DNA of 64,000 nt from a virus. The position numbers and the translations under genes were made by a program. Shown here piece after piece: positions 14,018 to 21,744 of the stretch. How positions within the stretch are numbered: position 1 is the stretch's first letter; the number at the start of each line of letters is the position of its first letter. Location of the stretch: IMG/VR virus record IMGVR_UViG_3300013104_000022, positions 1-64,000 of that record. One strand, given 5' to 3'. The notes under the pieces were generated by a model that made no database searches, was not told the origin of the DNA, and was given only the letters and a program-made list of their open reading frames with translations.

Positions 14018-16530
14018 AGTACTACCTCTCGGGGCTTGTGGGTGATCTTAGCTCCACCTAGTGCCAAAGACACGGCGGCTTGGTCATCCTTGGTGAGCTT
14101 GCCCTTACCGACCTCTAGGAGGCCGTCTGGGGTCTCAAGATAGATCATACCGGCCCCCGACCACTCCGGGACATTTTCGGCTACGTACTCCAAGAACGCC
14201 TGGAATTGATCTTCGTCTGGCGCGTCTGTGATGACCACTACAGAATCTACTACAGCTTCGTCGTCAGCGCTAGTAGTTTGTTCAAACTCTTGTACCACAA
14301 TCGCTTCTGCAACCTCGATGACCTCTTCGGGTTCCATGAATCGAAGTCCCTGAGGCTCGGGGTTGTCATCCTGATGCGCGTACGCTTCCTCGATAGAGTC
14401 AAACTTGAACTTCTCCCCCACAGAGTTCTTGTAGGAGTAGCCCACGATTTGGTTGTCGTCGTCCAAGTCGAAGTCAACGGGGGAACCCCAGCCTCGCGCC
14501 TCGTGCCAGTCGGCAACAATCTTCGGGAGGGCGGGGATATGAGGAACCTTGAAGGTAACCTCGGGCTGGATGAGATCGATGACGAACTGCGACGGGATGC
14601 TGTTGTCTACGTAGAATTCCAGGTTGTCGTGAATGGTCAAAACCATACGAATCTTGTCCTGAAGTCCCGCCTTCTTGATCACACGCTGAGCACGGATCAT
14701 ACCGATCTTCATGTAGTCGGCGGCACCGCCCTGAACGGGAGCGTTGACAGCAATACGCGGTCCCTTGGAACGGATGTAGCGGTTAGGTGCGGAGTACTCC
14801 CAGATAGGAATCTTTCGACCGAACGGGGAGTCCACGTAGTGCTGAGAGTTTCCTTCAAGTCTGCGCTGATGCATCCATGCGGAGAGCTTCGGGAAGGCCG
14901 CGAAGTAGTCCTCTAGGTACCGCTCTGCCATTTCAACGGTCACCGGGTCATCCGGGGTCGAGAGCATTTCAGCGATGTTATCGGCACCCGAGCCATACAC
15001 GATAGCGAAGTTGAGTGTCTTACCGACAGCACGGAGCTTGGGAGTAATCTCAGACTCGGGGATACCCATCATTCGAGAGGCGGTACGAGTGTGAATGTCT
15101 ACACCGTTGGCGAAGGCCTCAAGCATAGAGGTCTCTTCCGCCAGACCGGCGACAACACGTAGCTCAACCTGAGAGAAGTCGAACCCTACCATTCTCGTAC
15201 CCTCCGGGGCGATGAGAAGGTTTCGGAAGTTGAGGTCGAATACGTGTCCGTCACGGAGTTCGTACTGATAAGGCTTCGGCAACTGCTGGTAGCTCAGACC
15301 GTCAACGGAGAAGCGGCCCGTTGTCGTACCTACCTGATTGTGGTTAGGTCGAGCAAATCCCGTACCGTCGTAGTTCAAGTCCTTGCGGTACTTGTTGAGG
15401 TAAGAGCCGTAGAGCTTCACAACCTCCCGGTACTCAAGAAGTCGAGCGATGTCCTTGTCCTTCTTGGCGATGAAGCGTAGTGCCTTTTCGTCTGCGGACG
15501 GCTTGCCTGTCTTCTTGCTGACGTGCCTTGGGTTGACCGGGAACCCTAGACGGTTGTAGATCAAGTCTTGCACCTTCTGCGAAGAGTTGAGGTTGATGCT
15601 GACAATCTCTCCGAGGCGGTGGCTGAAGTTGTCGAGAAGTTCCTCATTCATTAGAGAGCCGAACTGCTTCACTTCGTCGGCGTAAATCTCGATTTTCTCC
15701 CAGTCGAGGTAGACGCCTACTTGTTCCATCTCGGCTACGACACGAGCAAGCTCCGTTTCCATCGTGTGAATGAACCTGCGCTGGGGGTGACTGAAGAAGG
15801 CTTGGTGGCTAGGGCTGAGGTGAATAGCCAAGCACCACAAGGCGTCCTCACACGCATAGATCACGATCTGCTGGACGAGATTACGCGAGTTGAATCGTAC
15901 GTACTTCTTGCGAGAAGTCTTGGTGCCGGGACCGAGTTCGGAATCCTCTTCCGGGAAATTGTCGTAGAACTCAATCATCTTGTGACCGAAGATGTAGTGA
16001 GTAAGTTCCTTCAAACCAAGGCCCGGACCACCGGACTTTGCGGGAGGGTAGTTACCAATTTCATGAGCTTCGATCTTTGTATCCGATAGGTAGGGGAACA
16101 GACCGTTGCTCTTGCGAACTTCTTCTCCTACTTCTTCGTCGTCCCAGAGGATGTCCCGGAACCATCGAGAGCACGCTTGGAACTCGAAGCTGACGTTGTG
16201 GATGACAGCTTTCCCGGTAGCGAGCATACGCCATAGTAGACGAGCCACACGAACTGGATCGTCAACGTTAGTGCCACAATCGTGCGCAATCGGAACATAG
16301 CGTGCCCATTCAAGAGAGTTGGTGAAACTGAATCCAACCATGATCCAGTCGGGGTGGAAGGGCATAAGCGCAATAGCGTCAGAAGTGCCCATGACCTTAT
16401 CGGTGCCAGTGTACCCGGACTCGATGTCGAAGCCGAAAGGTAGGTCGGCCTCGATGATTCGATCTACGAATAGCTCGAACTTGTTCGCTGTGAGAATGGA
16501 ACCGTAGTTCTTCCCTTGGTACATCACCAT
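14014..16530 (-). CDS. Family A DNA polymerase with 3'-5' exonuclease
   Basis: An 838-residue replicative polymerase. Exo motifs: GFDIESG (about 32-38), HNVSFEFQ (about 112) and YACEDALWC (about 230). Polymerase motif A is DFSQVELRV (about 449-457), motif B RAVGKTLNFAIVYG (about 497-510) and motif C TIHDNLEF (about 631-638). Motif C has HDN where most relatives have HDE, but the catalytic Asp is kept. There is no 5' nuclease domain. About 150 residues follow the palm, acidic and unlike the usual family A end. ATG 16530 or ATG 16524 may be the start; the latter forms TGATG with the upstream stop. Confidence 0.95.
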   Translation of the reverse strand: MVMYQGKNYGSILTANKFELFVDRIIEADLPFGFDIESGYTGTDKVMGTSDAIALMPFHPDWIMVGFSFTNSLEWARYVPIAHDCGTNVDDPVRVARLLWRMLATGKAVIHNVSFEFQACSRWFRDILWDDEEVGEEVRKSNGLFPYLSDTKIEAHEIGNYPPAKSGGPGLGLKELTHYIFGHKMIEFYDNFPEEDSELGPGTKTSRKKYVRFNSRNLVQQIVIYACEDALWCLAIHLSPSHQAFFSHPQRRFIHTMETELARVVAEMEQVGVYLDWEKIEIYADEVKQFGSLMNEELLDNFSHRLGEIVSINLNSSQKVQDLIYNRLGFPVNPRHVSKKTGKPSADEKALRFIAKKDKDIARLLEYREVVKLYGSYLNKYRKDLNYDGTGFARPNHNQVGTTTGRFSVDGLSYQQLPKPYQYELRDGHVFDLNFRNLLIAPEGTRMVGFDFSQVELRVVAGLAEETSMLEAFANGVDIHTRTASRMMGIPESEITPKLRAVGKTLNFAIVYGSGADNIAEMLSTPDDPVTVEMAERYLEDYFAAFPKLSAWMHQRRLEGNSQHYVDSPFGRKIPIWEYSAPNRYIRSKGPRIAVNAPVQGGAADYMKIGMIRAQRVIKKAGLQDKIRMVLTIHDNLEFYVDNSIPSQFVIDLIQPEVTFKVPHIPALPKIVADWHEARGWGSPVDFDLDDDNQIVGYSYKNSVGEKFKFDSIEEAYAHQDDNPEPQGLRFMEPEEVIEVAEAIVVQEFEQTTSADDEAVVDSVVVITDAPDEDQFQAFLEYVAENVPEWSGAGMIYLETPDGLLEVGKGKLTKDDQAAVSLALGGAKITHKPREVVL

Positions 16531-17444
16531 GCCGCTGTCACCGCTTCCATAACTGCTGTATTGACCCCACCCCTGAGGGCTTCATCCGCTTGAGCGAGGA
16601 GCTTACGGATGTGAATTCTTCTCTTTACATCATAGTGCTTGGCTACCGGGAGGATGTCAGGAATCAGGAAACTCTGAGTTCCCGCCGCCCGAGTGATAGC
16701 CGCTGGGGGCTGGAAGTTCACGAGCATGTCGTGCACCATACCAGCAAGGTCTAGCTTAGAGTCCAGAAGGCCTAGGACACGAGAGTACTCTTCTTGAGGC
16801 ATCTTCGCAAGGCTGAGATAAGCATCCTTCTTCTTCAGAGCCAGAAGAGAGTCCGCGAACGTGTCGCCGGGTCGCTCGCTCATGAGTTCATTCACCGCCG
16901 CAATGGTCGGCTCTTTGTCGTAGAGACTCATCTTCCATAGGATGTCTCGAACTAGACGCAAGTCCCACCCGCTACGCATGAGAAGGTGCTGAGCGACACC
17001 GATACGCATCTGCACTTTGGACTGTACCCATGCTACCGCGTGCTTGGCCGTCGAGTTGGTGAAGGGTCGGCACTCCACCACCTGTCCTTTGCCCTTGAAA
17101 GCCTCTAGGAAGTCCGCTAGGTGCTCTTCCTCTCCCTCACCTACCCGTCGTGATCTGTCCTCGTTAGAGACGAACCAGACGTAGGTGTTGGGGTTCTTGG
17201 TGCGGGTTCGGATTAGTTCAATAATGTTGTCGGTATTCTTCAGAAGCTCAGCGTTCTGGACGACGACGATACGTACGTTGTGGTCGAGAGGATACTGAGA
17301 GACGGCAGACCATACGTACTTCTCGTCGGTGGCATCTACATACTCGATGCCCCACTCGGGAGGGTTGAGGTAGTGGACCTGAGAGCGGATGACTTCAGAA
17401 ACAAGAATCTTCTCTGAACCGCACACCCACATGATGTTCTTCAC
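16524..17444 (-). CDS. Clamp-loader delta-like protein
   Basis: A 306-residue protein starting at GTG 17444 (reads VKNIMWVCGSEKILVSE) with GAGG four bases upstream. It has the look of DNA polymerase III delta: a GSEK.LVSE N-terminal strand-helix, RIVVVQNAELL near residue 60, WFVSNEDRS, then a helical C-terminal half. Typical Walker residues are absent, as in delta. It directly precedes the polymerase. The longer ATG reading to 17561 overlaps the upstream gene and is rejected. The family call is moderate. Confidence 0.65.
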   Translation of the reverse strand: MKNIMWVCGSEKILVSEVIRSQVHYLNPPEWGIEYVDATDEKYVWSAVSQYPLDHNVRIVVVQNAELLKNTDNIIELIRTRTKNPNTYVWFVSNEDRSRRVGEGEEEHLADFLEAFKGKGQVVECRPFTNSTAKHAVAWVQSKVQMRIGVAQHLLMRSGWDLRLVRDILWKMSLYDKEPTIAAVNELMSERPGDTFADSLLALKKKDAYLSLAKMPQEEYSRVLGLLDSKLDLAGMVHDMLVNFQPPAAITRAAGTQSFLIPDILPVAKHYDVKRRIHIRKLLAQADEALRGGVNTAVMEAVTAAW

Positions 17445-17463
17445 GATCCCTCGGGACCGGAAG

Positions 17464-17640
17464 CTATTCCACCATTGACTGAAGGATGACACGCTTCTCT
17501 GCCTCCACACACGGCTTGCACATATCCCAACGGTGACCATTCTCATCGACGTAGAGTTCATCGATGGGTACGAGTCCCTTACAGGAGTTTGAGATAGCTA
17601 GAGCACATAGAATCCCTTGATCCCACACACTGAAAGTCAT
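17464..17640 (-). CDS. Small Cys protein, 58 aa
   Basis: It starts MTFSVWDQGILCALAISNSC and ends with WDMCKPCVEAEKRV. Four Cys in two pairs suggest a zinc knuckle. It overlaps the upstream gene by one base. Together with that gene it forms a pair of Cys-rich proteins lodged between the two clamp-loader-like genes. Confidence 0.65.
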   Translation of the reverse strand: MTFSVWDQGILCALAISNSCKGLVPIDELYVDENGHRWDMCKPCVEAEKRVILQSMVE

Positions 17641-17942
17641 TACTTCCTCGCTCTCGGCAGTTCCTTGACGCACCACTTGCACACGACGCCCTTGATCGGG
17701 ATGGTCGGGTTATCTGCAAGTTGCACAAACCCTACCCTGTCGTTACGTCGGATGCGGTGATTGGGATTGATCAGACAGTCAGAGGGAAACTGTGCCTTGA
17801 ACACGGCGGTGAGTTCGTAGTCAGGAACTTCCGGGAACTCTTCTTCCATGTCGATCTCCTGGCAGTGCTCACAGTCGATCTGTCTCTTACCCGTCATCAT
17901 GCACACCTTGTGCTCGGGGTAGTCGTTGATAATCTTGCTCAT
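17640..17942 (-). CDS. Small Cys protein, 100 aa
   Basis: It begins MSKIINDYPEHKVCMMTGKR, followed by CEHCQE, CLINPNH and VCKWCVKE. Six Cys and nearby His residues suggest one or two zinc sites. ATG 17942 overlaps the upstream TGA as ATGA, the usual coupling. The longer ATG at 17954 is less likely. The function is unknown; position suggests a replication accessory. Confidence 0.68.
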   Translation of the reverse strand: MSKIINDYPEHKVCMMTGKRQIDCEHCQEIDMEEEFPEVPDYELTAVFKAQFPSDCLINPNHRIRRNDRVGFVQLADNPTIPIKGVVCKWCVKELPRARK

Positions 17943-18616
17943 TTCAAGCTCCACAGTAGCTCGGCAATAGGTCCACGAACCAGGAAGCGGGGGCGTACGT
18001 CACTCACCATGCTCTTGAGAAGAAGCATGGGAAGCTGTTCGGGTACGTCTACTTCCTCACCGGTGAAGGTTTCGAACTTCTTCGTCAGCTTCTCCTCACA
18101 CCATGTTAGCAACAAATCGGTGTGGTTGTCTGACCACCGGGTAGCGACCTCATTGAGAGCGTCCATGTCGCGGTCCTGGAAGGCCCGTAGAAGCGCGAGA
18201 ACTACGCCCTTGACCTCCGTGTACACAGGAGGGGCGTACGTGTCGTCAAACGCCAGCCTGTACGTCTCTGCGCGAGAGAACAGCGTGTCGAGTTCTACGA
18301 CAGAGCCAGTGATGATGACGCTGTGTGTCTCCGGGAGGTTTTCGATTCTGAGAAGAAGCTTCTCTCGCATGTGTGGAGTCAGGTTGTCGTCAAAGATCAA
18401 GACCTTCTTGTAGGAGTACGGGGCGGACATAAACCAGTCGTCCACCGACTTGTCGGGAATGCCAGGAGTCCACCACGAGATGTCCTCGGCGTTGTAGGAA
18501 AGGGACTCGATTACCTTCTGGATCAGAGTGGTCTTTCCAGACTGACGTGCTCCGACGATGTAAGTAACGGGAGGTAGCCCGCGACGAGTGAGACGTTCCT
18601 TAATGTCATCATACAT
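17939..18616 (-). CDS. AAA+ ATPase, clamp-loader-like
   Basis: A 225-residue P-loop protein with GARQSGKTTL (about 22-31) as Walker A, VLIFDDN (about 72-78) as Walker B and a SVIITGSV sensor-1-like strand (about 100). The C-terminal half is helical. It is short compared with DnaX or RFC subunits. With the delta-like protein and polymerase downstream, a clamp loader or helicase loader is the best guess. It is the first gene after the promoter/operator at 18747. Confidence 0.7.
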   Translation of the reverse strand: MYDDIKERLTRRGLPPVTYIVGARQSGKTTLIQKVIESLSYNAEDISWWTPGIPDKSVDDWFMSAPYSYKKVLIFDDNLTPHMREKLLLRIENLPETHSVIITGSVVELDTLFSRAETYRLAFDDTYAPPVYTEVKGVVLALLRAFQDRDMDALNEVATRWSDNHTDLLLTWCEEKLTKKFETFTGEEVDVPEQLPMLLLKSMVSDVRPRFLVRGPIAELLWSLK

Positions 18617-18636
18617 AATTCTCTCCTAGAAAGAGC

Positions 18637-18677
18637 GAGGCGGTGGCCCCTGACGAATCAGGAGAAGCCACCGCCTC
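18637..18677 (-). other. Strong hairpin in 5' leader of the replication operon
   Basis: An 11-bp perfect stem (18637-18647 with 18667-18677) encloses a second CCTGA/TCAGG stem with loop CGAA. On the minus strand it is followed by GCTCTTTCTAGGAGAG, the last part being the ribosome binding site of the AAA+ gene. It may be an attenuator or a stabilising leader structure. Confidence 0.6.
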
Positions 18678-18746
18678 AAGCTGTTTGTAGGTCAACACAC
18701 ACAGCAACAGGATTGGGACTCTGCGGGAATCCCGACCATGTAGTTA

Positions 18747-18776
18747 CAGTGTATATGGTCTACACTGAAATGTCAA
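18747..18776 (-). promoter_or_regulatory. Consensus promoter with 21-bp operator
   Basis: The minus strand has TTGACA at 18776-18771, a 17-base spacer and TACACT at 18753-18748. A perfect inverted repeat CAGTGTA-N7-TACACTG (18747-18767) covers the -10 and spacer, so a bound dimer would block RNA polymerase. It drives the clamp-loader/polymerase operon. The candidate regulator is the HTH protein encoded at 19672, but nothing in the sequence proves this. Confidence 0.75.
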
Positions 18777-19259
18777 CTACACGGTGGAGCGCTTTACCAA
18801 GAAATCTGGCTTAATGTGCCAGGTACAGTGAATTGCGCTACCTTCACCGATTTCCTTCTGCACGAGATCGATCACGTTCGGATCGTCATCGAACAGTACT
18901 ACCTTATCCCACATGTCCGGGAGGCTCTGCATGACCTGAACCTTGAACTTGGGGAGCTTGAGCTTGGGTCCGCCGTCCGGAAGAGGACGCATGACGAGTC
19001 TGCCCCACGGGAACATGTGCTGATCCAGCCAGGTCTGAGTCGCGGCACGAGTCTCCTCGCGGCGTCCAGTGAGGTAGCCGATCTGCCACCCCTCGCGGAT
19101 CAGACGGTTGACGAGAGCGACACCCTCCACCCACACACCGTCTGCCAGAATGTGCTCAGGCAGGAAGTAGTGAGGCCAGTCCTTCTGCTCTGCGAAGTGG
19201 GTGCGGTGTCTCTCGTCCGCGATTACTCCGTCGATGTCGATAAGTGCAAGCTTTGCCAT
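18777..19259 (-). CDS. HAD-family phosphatase
   Basis: A 160-residue HAD protein: LIDIDGVIAD (about 6-15) is motif I with the nucleophile Asp, YLTGRREE (about 63-70) is motif II and VVLFDDDPNVID (about 120-131) is motif III/IV. The small insert resembles the 3'-phosphatase half of polynucleotide kinase or phage 5'-nucleotidases. Repair of nucleic acid ends or nucleotide salvage are both possible. It ends exactly at the promoter that starts the next operon. Confidence 0.82.
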   Translation of the reverse strand: MAKLALIDIDGVIADERHRTHFAEQKDWPHYFLPEHILADGVWVEGVALVNRLIREGWQIGYLTGRREETRAATQTWLDQHMFPWGRLVMRPLPDGGPKLKLPKFKVQVMQSLPDMWDKVVLFDDDPNVIDLVQKEIGEGSAIHCTWHIKPDFLVKRSTV

Positions 19260-19275
19260 TATTCCTCCTATACGC

Positions 19276-19309
19276 CATGAGGCTCCCGAGTTGCCCCGGA
19301 AGCCTCATG
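19276..19309 (-). other. Intergenic hairpin
   Basis: CATGAGGCT (19276-19284) pairs with AGCCTCATG (19301-19309), with an inner CCG/CGG step. It lies between the 84-residue gene and the HAD gene and is not followed by U residues, so terminator function is unclear. Confidence 0.45.
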
Positions 19310-19328
19310 AAATTGTGAACCGTACCGC

Positions 19329-19583
19329 TTACGCGAAGACCGTGGAGACGGGGACGTTGTAGCGGTTGTAGGTCTTGCCGGTGAGAGCGGTGACCTCGAC
19401 GTGGACGTTGCCAGCGGTGGCGGGAGCGACGGACTTGCCGTCTGCGTCCTGAACGGTGATGCTCTGGGTCTCACCGAGGGCGAGAACACGAGCGGCCTTC
19501 AGGGTACCGTCACCAGCGACGTACGTGACACCAGCGCCGGGGAAGACACCAGCAGGGGCAATAACAGTGTTGCGAGCGGTCAT
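19329..19583 (-). CDS. Small beta-rich protein, 84 aa
   Basis: It begins MTARNTVIAPAGVFPGAGV and is rich in Val, Thr, Ala and Gly with alternating strands. It has no Cys and no membrane helix. The composition recalls a small virion or decoration protein rather than an enzyme, which is odd among replication genes. It has a good AAGGAGAAATC site before the ATG. The function is unknown. Confidence 0.7.
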   Translation of the reverse strand: MTARNTVIAPAGVFPGAGVTYVAGDGTLKAARVLALGETQSITVQDADGKSVAPATAGNVHVEVTALTGKTYNRYNVPVSTVFA

Positions 19584-19671
19584 GATTTCTCCTTGGTTGT
19601 TGACCTTGAGTGGGCGGCTTGCCCGACATGTAAGACTCTAACAGGTGTGGATGACGCCCGCAACCCCAGAG

Positions 19672-19902
19672 TCAACTTTTTTCCCTGAGAGAACGCTTAG
19701 CGTCCAACTCCTCCCGTGAAATCACGAAAGTAGCGGACTCTCCGAGTCGGTGAAGAGTCTCAAAGTAACCGTTCTGTGCCAGCCTGTAGCAGTACTGACG
19801 AGTGAATCCGAGGATGTGTGCGGCCTCAGTGATAGCTACCCACCCGTCGAGAACAGGGATGTCCTGATTCTGGGACAGGGGGACTGTTGTCTTCTCAGAC
19901 AT
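19672..19902 (-). CDS. Helix-turn-helix protein (excisionase/MerR type)
   Basis: A 76-residue protein with WVAITEAAHILGFTRQYCYRLAQNG (cited as ITEAAHILG and RQYCYRLA, about 22-45), the shape of a winged HTH as in excisionase-like or MerR-type proteins, followed by a wing and ISREELDAKRSL. It is probably a DNA-binding regulator. It overlaps the primase gene by eight bases. It is a candidate for binding one of the inverted repeats found at promoters in this window. Confidence 0.78.
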   Translation of the reverse strand: MSEKTTVPLSQNQDIPVLDGWVAITEAAHILGFTRQYCYRLAQNGYFETLHRLGESATFVISREELDAKRSLREKS

Positions 19903-20959
19903 GTGGTACTCCTAGTGCTTGAGTAATAGTTTTCTTAGCGATATTCATCCATTGGTCCTCTTGCGCCGGGGAAGATACCCGTGCAAGAGCTTCCATCGCA
20001 CGTCTGTAGGTCTGCTTGACCTCGCGCGTTCTTCGTTCCGTCCAGTCAGGGCAGACACGTTCTAGGTACAGGTCAAGAGCCGCATGAAGGTTCGCCTCAT
20101 TGCGTTCGTATGGCTCGGTCTGATCTGTTGTAAGCTCTAGCCACTTCGAGAAGACGGCATCTGTCTCTTCTGGGGCGCGTCCGAAGCGCTCGATAGCGGA
20201 GCGGAGAGAGGCGTGAAATTCTCGTTCTGGGTCTCCGGAGGTGTGGTGTCCCCCCACCCAGATATCCAGCATCTTATTAATTGCGTGGAAAGCCCCTGTG
20301 TGCCCCGTAGAAGCCAGGGCGGCGACACTGGCGAGGCTACGACTCATCTGCTCATTGCCACGAGGCGTGAAGCGGTCTACGACGCTTTGAATACGGGCAG
20401 ACACGGGTCCGTCACCGTAGGTGATCATCCACAGGTCTAGCTCACGCTCCGACATCGCTTGGCGCTCACTCGATGACTGAGAGCCGCCACCTACCGTGAA
20501 CTCTTCTGGGAAGAGGGAGGTGTGCTGAGAGGGGTCGGGGAGTCGGTAGGGGGCGACGACGTAGCCACCTTGGGCCTTGCGGTCGATGCCAGGGTAGATG
20601 TTGTTGGCAGAACCGATTTCCTTGGGGTACCAGAGGTGGATACCGTTACCCGAGAGGGACTTACCCATGAAGGGATCGTCTAGGTCTGGCTTGAGCTTCT
20701 TGAGGGAGATGAAGCCGCTGGGGGAGTCGGGGTGTCGGTCTACGTCGATGACCGCGAGTCCGGTTCGTCCGGGAGCGATAGCAGGTAGAGCGCCGGGGTG
20801 CTCATCCCACCACGCATGGATAGCGGCAGGATCGACAGAGGCGAGTCCTTCCCAGTCCTTGAGTCCCTTGTAGGGAACCTTCTCTTTACCTACTGGGAAG
20901 ACATAGTAGCCCTTCGATGCGTGATCGAGAGCGAGGGGTCTAAAGTCCCGGAATGCCAC
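19895..20959 (-). CDS. PrimPol-type DNA primase
   Basis: A 354-residue protein with a bifunctional primase/polymerase N-terminal domain: PVGKEKVPYKGLKDWEG (about 22-38), LAVIDVDRHPDS with the DxD pair (about 67-78), SGNGIHLWYP with the catalytic His (about 100-109) and GIDRKAQGGYVVAP (about 120-133). The C-terminal half is helical, as in PriCT-type regions. It would lay primers for the DnaB-type helicase and family A polymerase. The start is GTG 20959 behind TTAGGAGGCATTT; that binding site is buried in a hairpin. Confidence 0.85.
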   Translation of the reverse strand: MAFRDFRPLALDHASKGYYVFPVGKEKVPYKGLKDWEGLASVDPAAIHAWWDEHPGALPAIAPGRTGLAVIDVDRHPDSPSGFISLKKLKPDLDDPFMGKSLSGNGIHLWYPKEIGSANNIYPGIDRKAQGGYVVAPYRLPDPSQHTSLFPEEFTVGGGSQSSSERQAMSERELDLWMITYGDGPVSARIQSVVDRFTPRGNEQMSRSLASVAALASTGHTGAFHAINKMLDIWVGGHHTSGDPEREFHASLRSAIERFGRAPEETDAVFSKWLELTTDQTEPYERNEANLHAALDLYLERVCPDWTERRTREVKQTYRRAMEALARVSSPAQEDQWMNIAKKTITQALGVPHV

Positions 20960-21009
20960 AAATGCCTCCTAAAGCGATAGTTGTATCCTATCAACCTTAG
21001 GAGGCATTT
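20960..21009 (-). promoter_or_regulatory. RBS-sequestering hairpin of the primase gene
   Basis: A perfect 13-bp stem joins 20960-20972 with 20997-21009, and an inner GATAG/CTATC stem lies in the loop. The 3' arm on the minus strand is TTAGGAGGCATTT, which contains the complete AGGAGG site and ends directly before the GTG start codon. When folded, the ribosome site is fully paired. No U run follows, so it is not a normal terminator. Confidence 0.75.
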
Positions 21010-21029
21010 GCAACCTATTGCTTTTTGTG

Positions 21030-21737
21030 TTATGGGGCTACACGTCCCGCTTCGATGAAGCCCTGCCAAATGAGGGGGAACGTGTTTGCGAACTCTTCTT
21101 CCATGCGCTCGGCTACCTGCTCGATCTCCCACATGGGATGCGAGCGGACGAGAGCGATGTCAGAGTCAATACGCTGAGCCAGGAAGTTCATGAGGGATCG
21201 AAGGTTGATCGACAGATAGACCTCCGTCATGAATCCTACGGGTAGCACGTCTCGGGCTACCTCTGTCCAGATACCCGCCTCTAGCATCACTTGGTAGGCT
21301 TCCCAGGCCTTTTCGTAAGCCACAAGGTGTGCCTTTTCCATCACACTGAACTGCGCTTGGGTAGACTCCCCGCGCTCCGGACGGGCAGAAGTTCCCGTAT
21401 TCACGAGAGGGCGTTCTACCGGGGGAAGGTAGAAGTTATTCTCTAGTTCTCTGTACCTTCCAGACACTTCGCTGATAGAAGAAATGCGGTGCTTAGCTAC
21501 CTGACGCATAACGGTAATCGGCATCTGAATGTAGAACGTGAATCCCTCGTGCTCAAAAGGAACACCGTGGCGCATCTTCACCAAGTGTTTGATAAGCCCC
21601 TCCTTCTTGGCGGGGGAGAGCAGAGTAGGGTCATTGGCTCCCTTGACGGATACCTGAGCCGCGCGTACAGAGAACTCATCCGACCCCCAGTGTTGCATGA
21701 CCTCGACCGTGGAGTGGCGTTTGATATTGATTGACAT
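21030..21737 (-). CDS. thyX: Flavin-dependent thymidylate synthase
   Basis: A 235-residue ThyX. The family signature RHRxxSxxxxSxRY is seen as KHRISSISEVSGRY (about 81-94). MRHGVPFEHEGFTFYI precedes it and LRSLMNFLAQR (about 180) supplies the substrate-binding Arg. It makes dTMP from dUMP using FAD and methylenetetrahydrofolate. It sits between helicase and primase and supplies thymidylate for replication. The first residue of the signature is K rather than R, a common variant. Confidence 0.96.
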   Translation of the reverse strand: MSINIKRHSTVEVMQHWGSDEFSVRAAQVSVKGANDPTLLSPAKKEGLIKHLVKMRHGVPFEHEGFTFYIQMPITVMRQVAKHRISSISEVSGRYRELENNFYLPPVERPLVNTGTSARPERGESTQAQFSVMEKAHLVAYEKAWEAYQVMLEAGIWTEVARDVLPVGFMTEVYLSINLRSLMNFLAQRIDSDIALVRSHPMWEIEQVAERMEEEFANTFPLIWQGFIEAGRVAP

Positions 21738-21744
21738 AGCTTTC

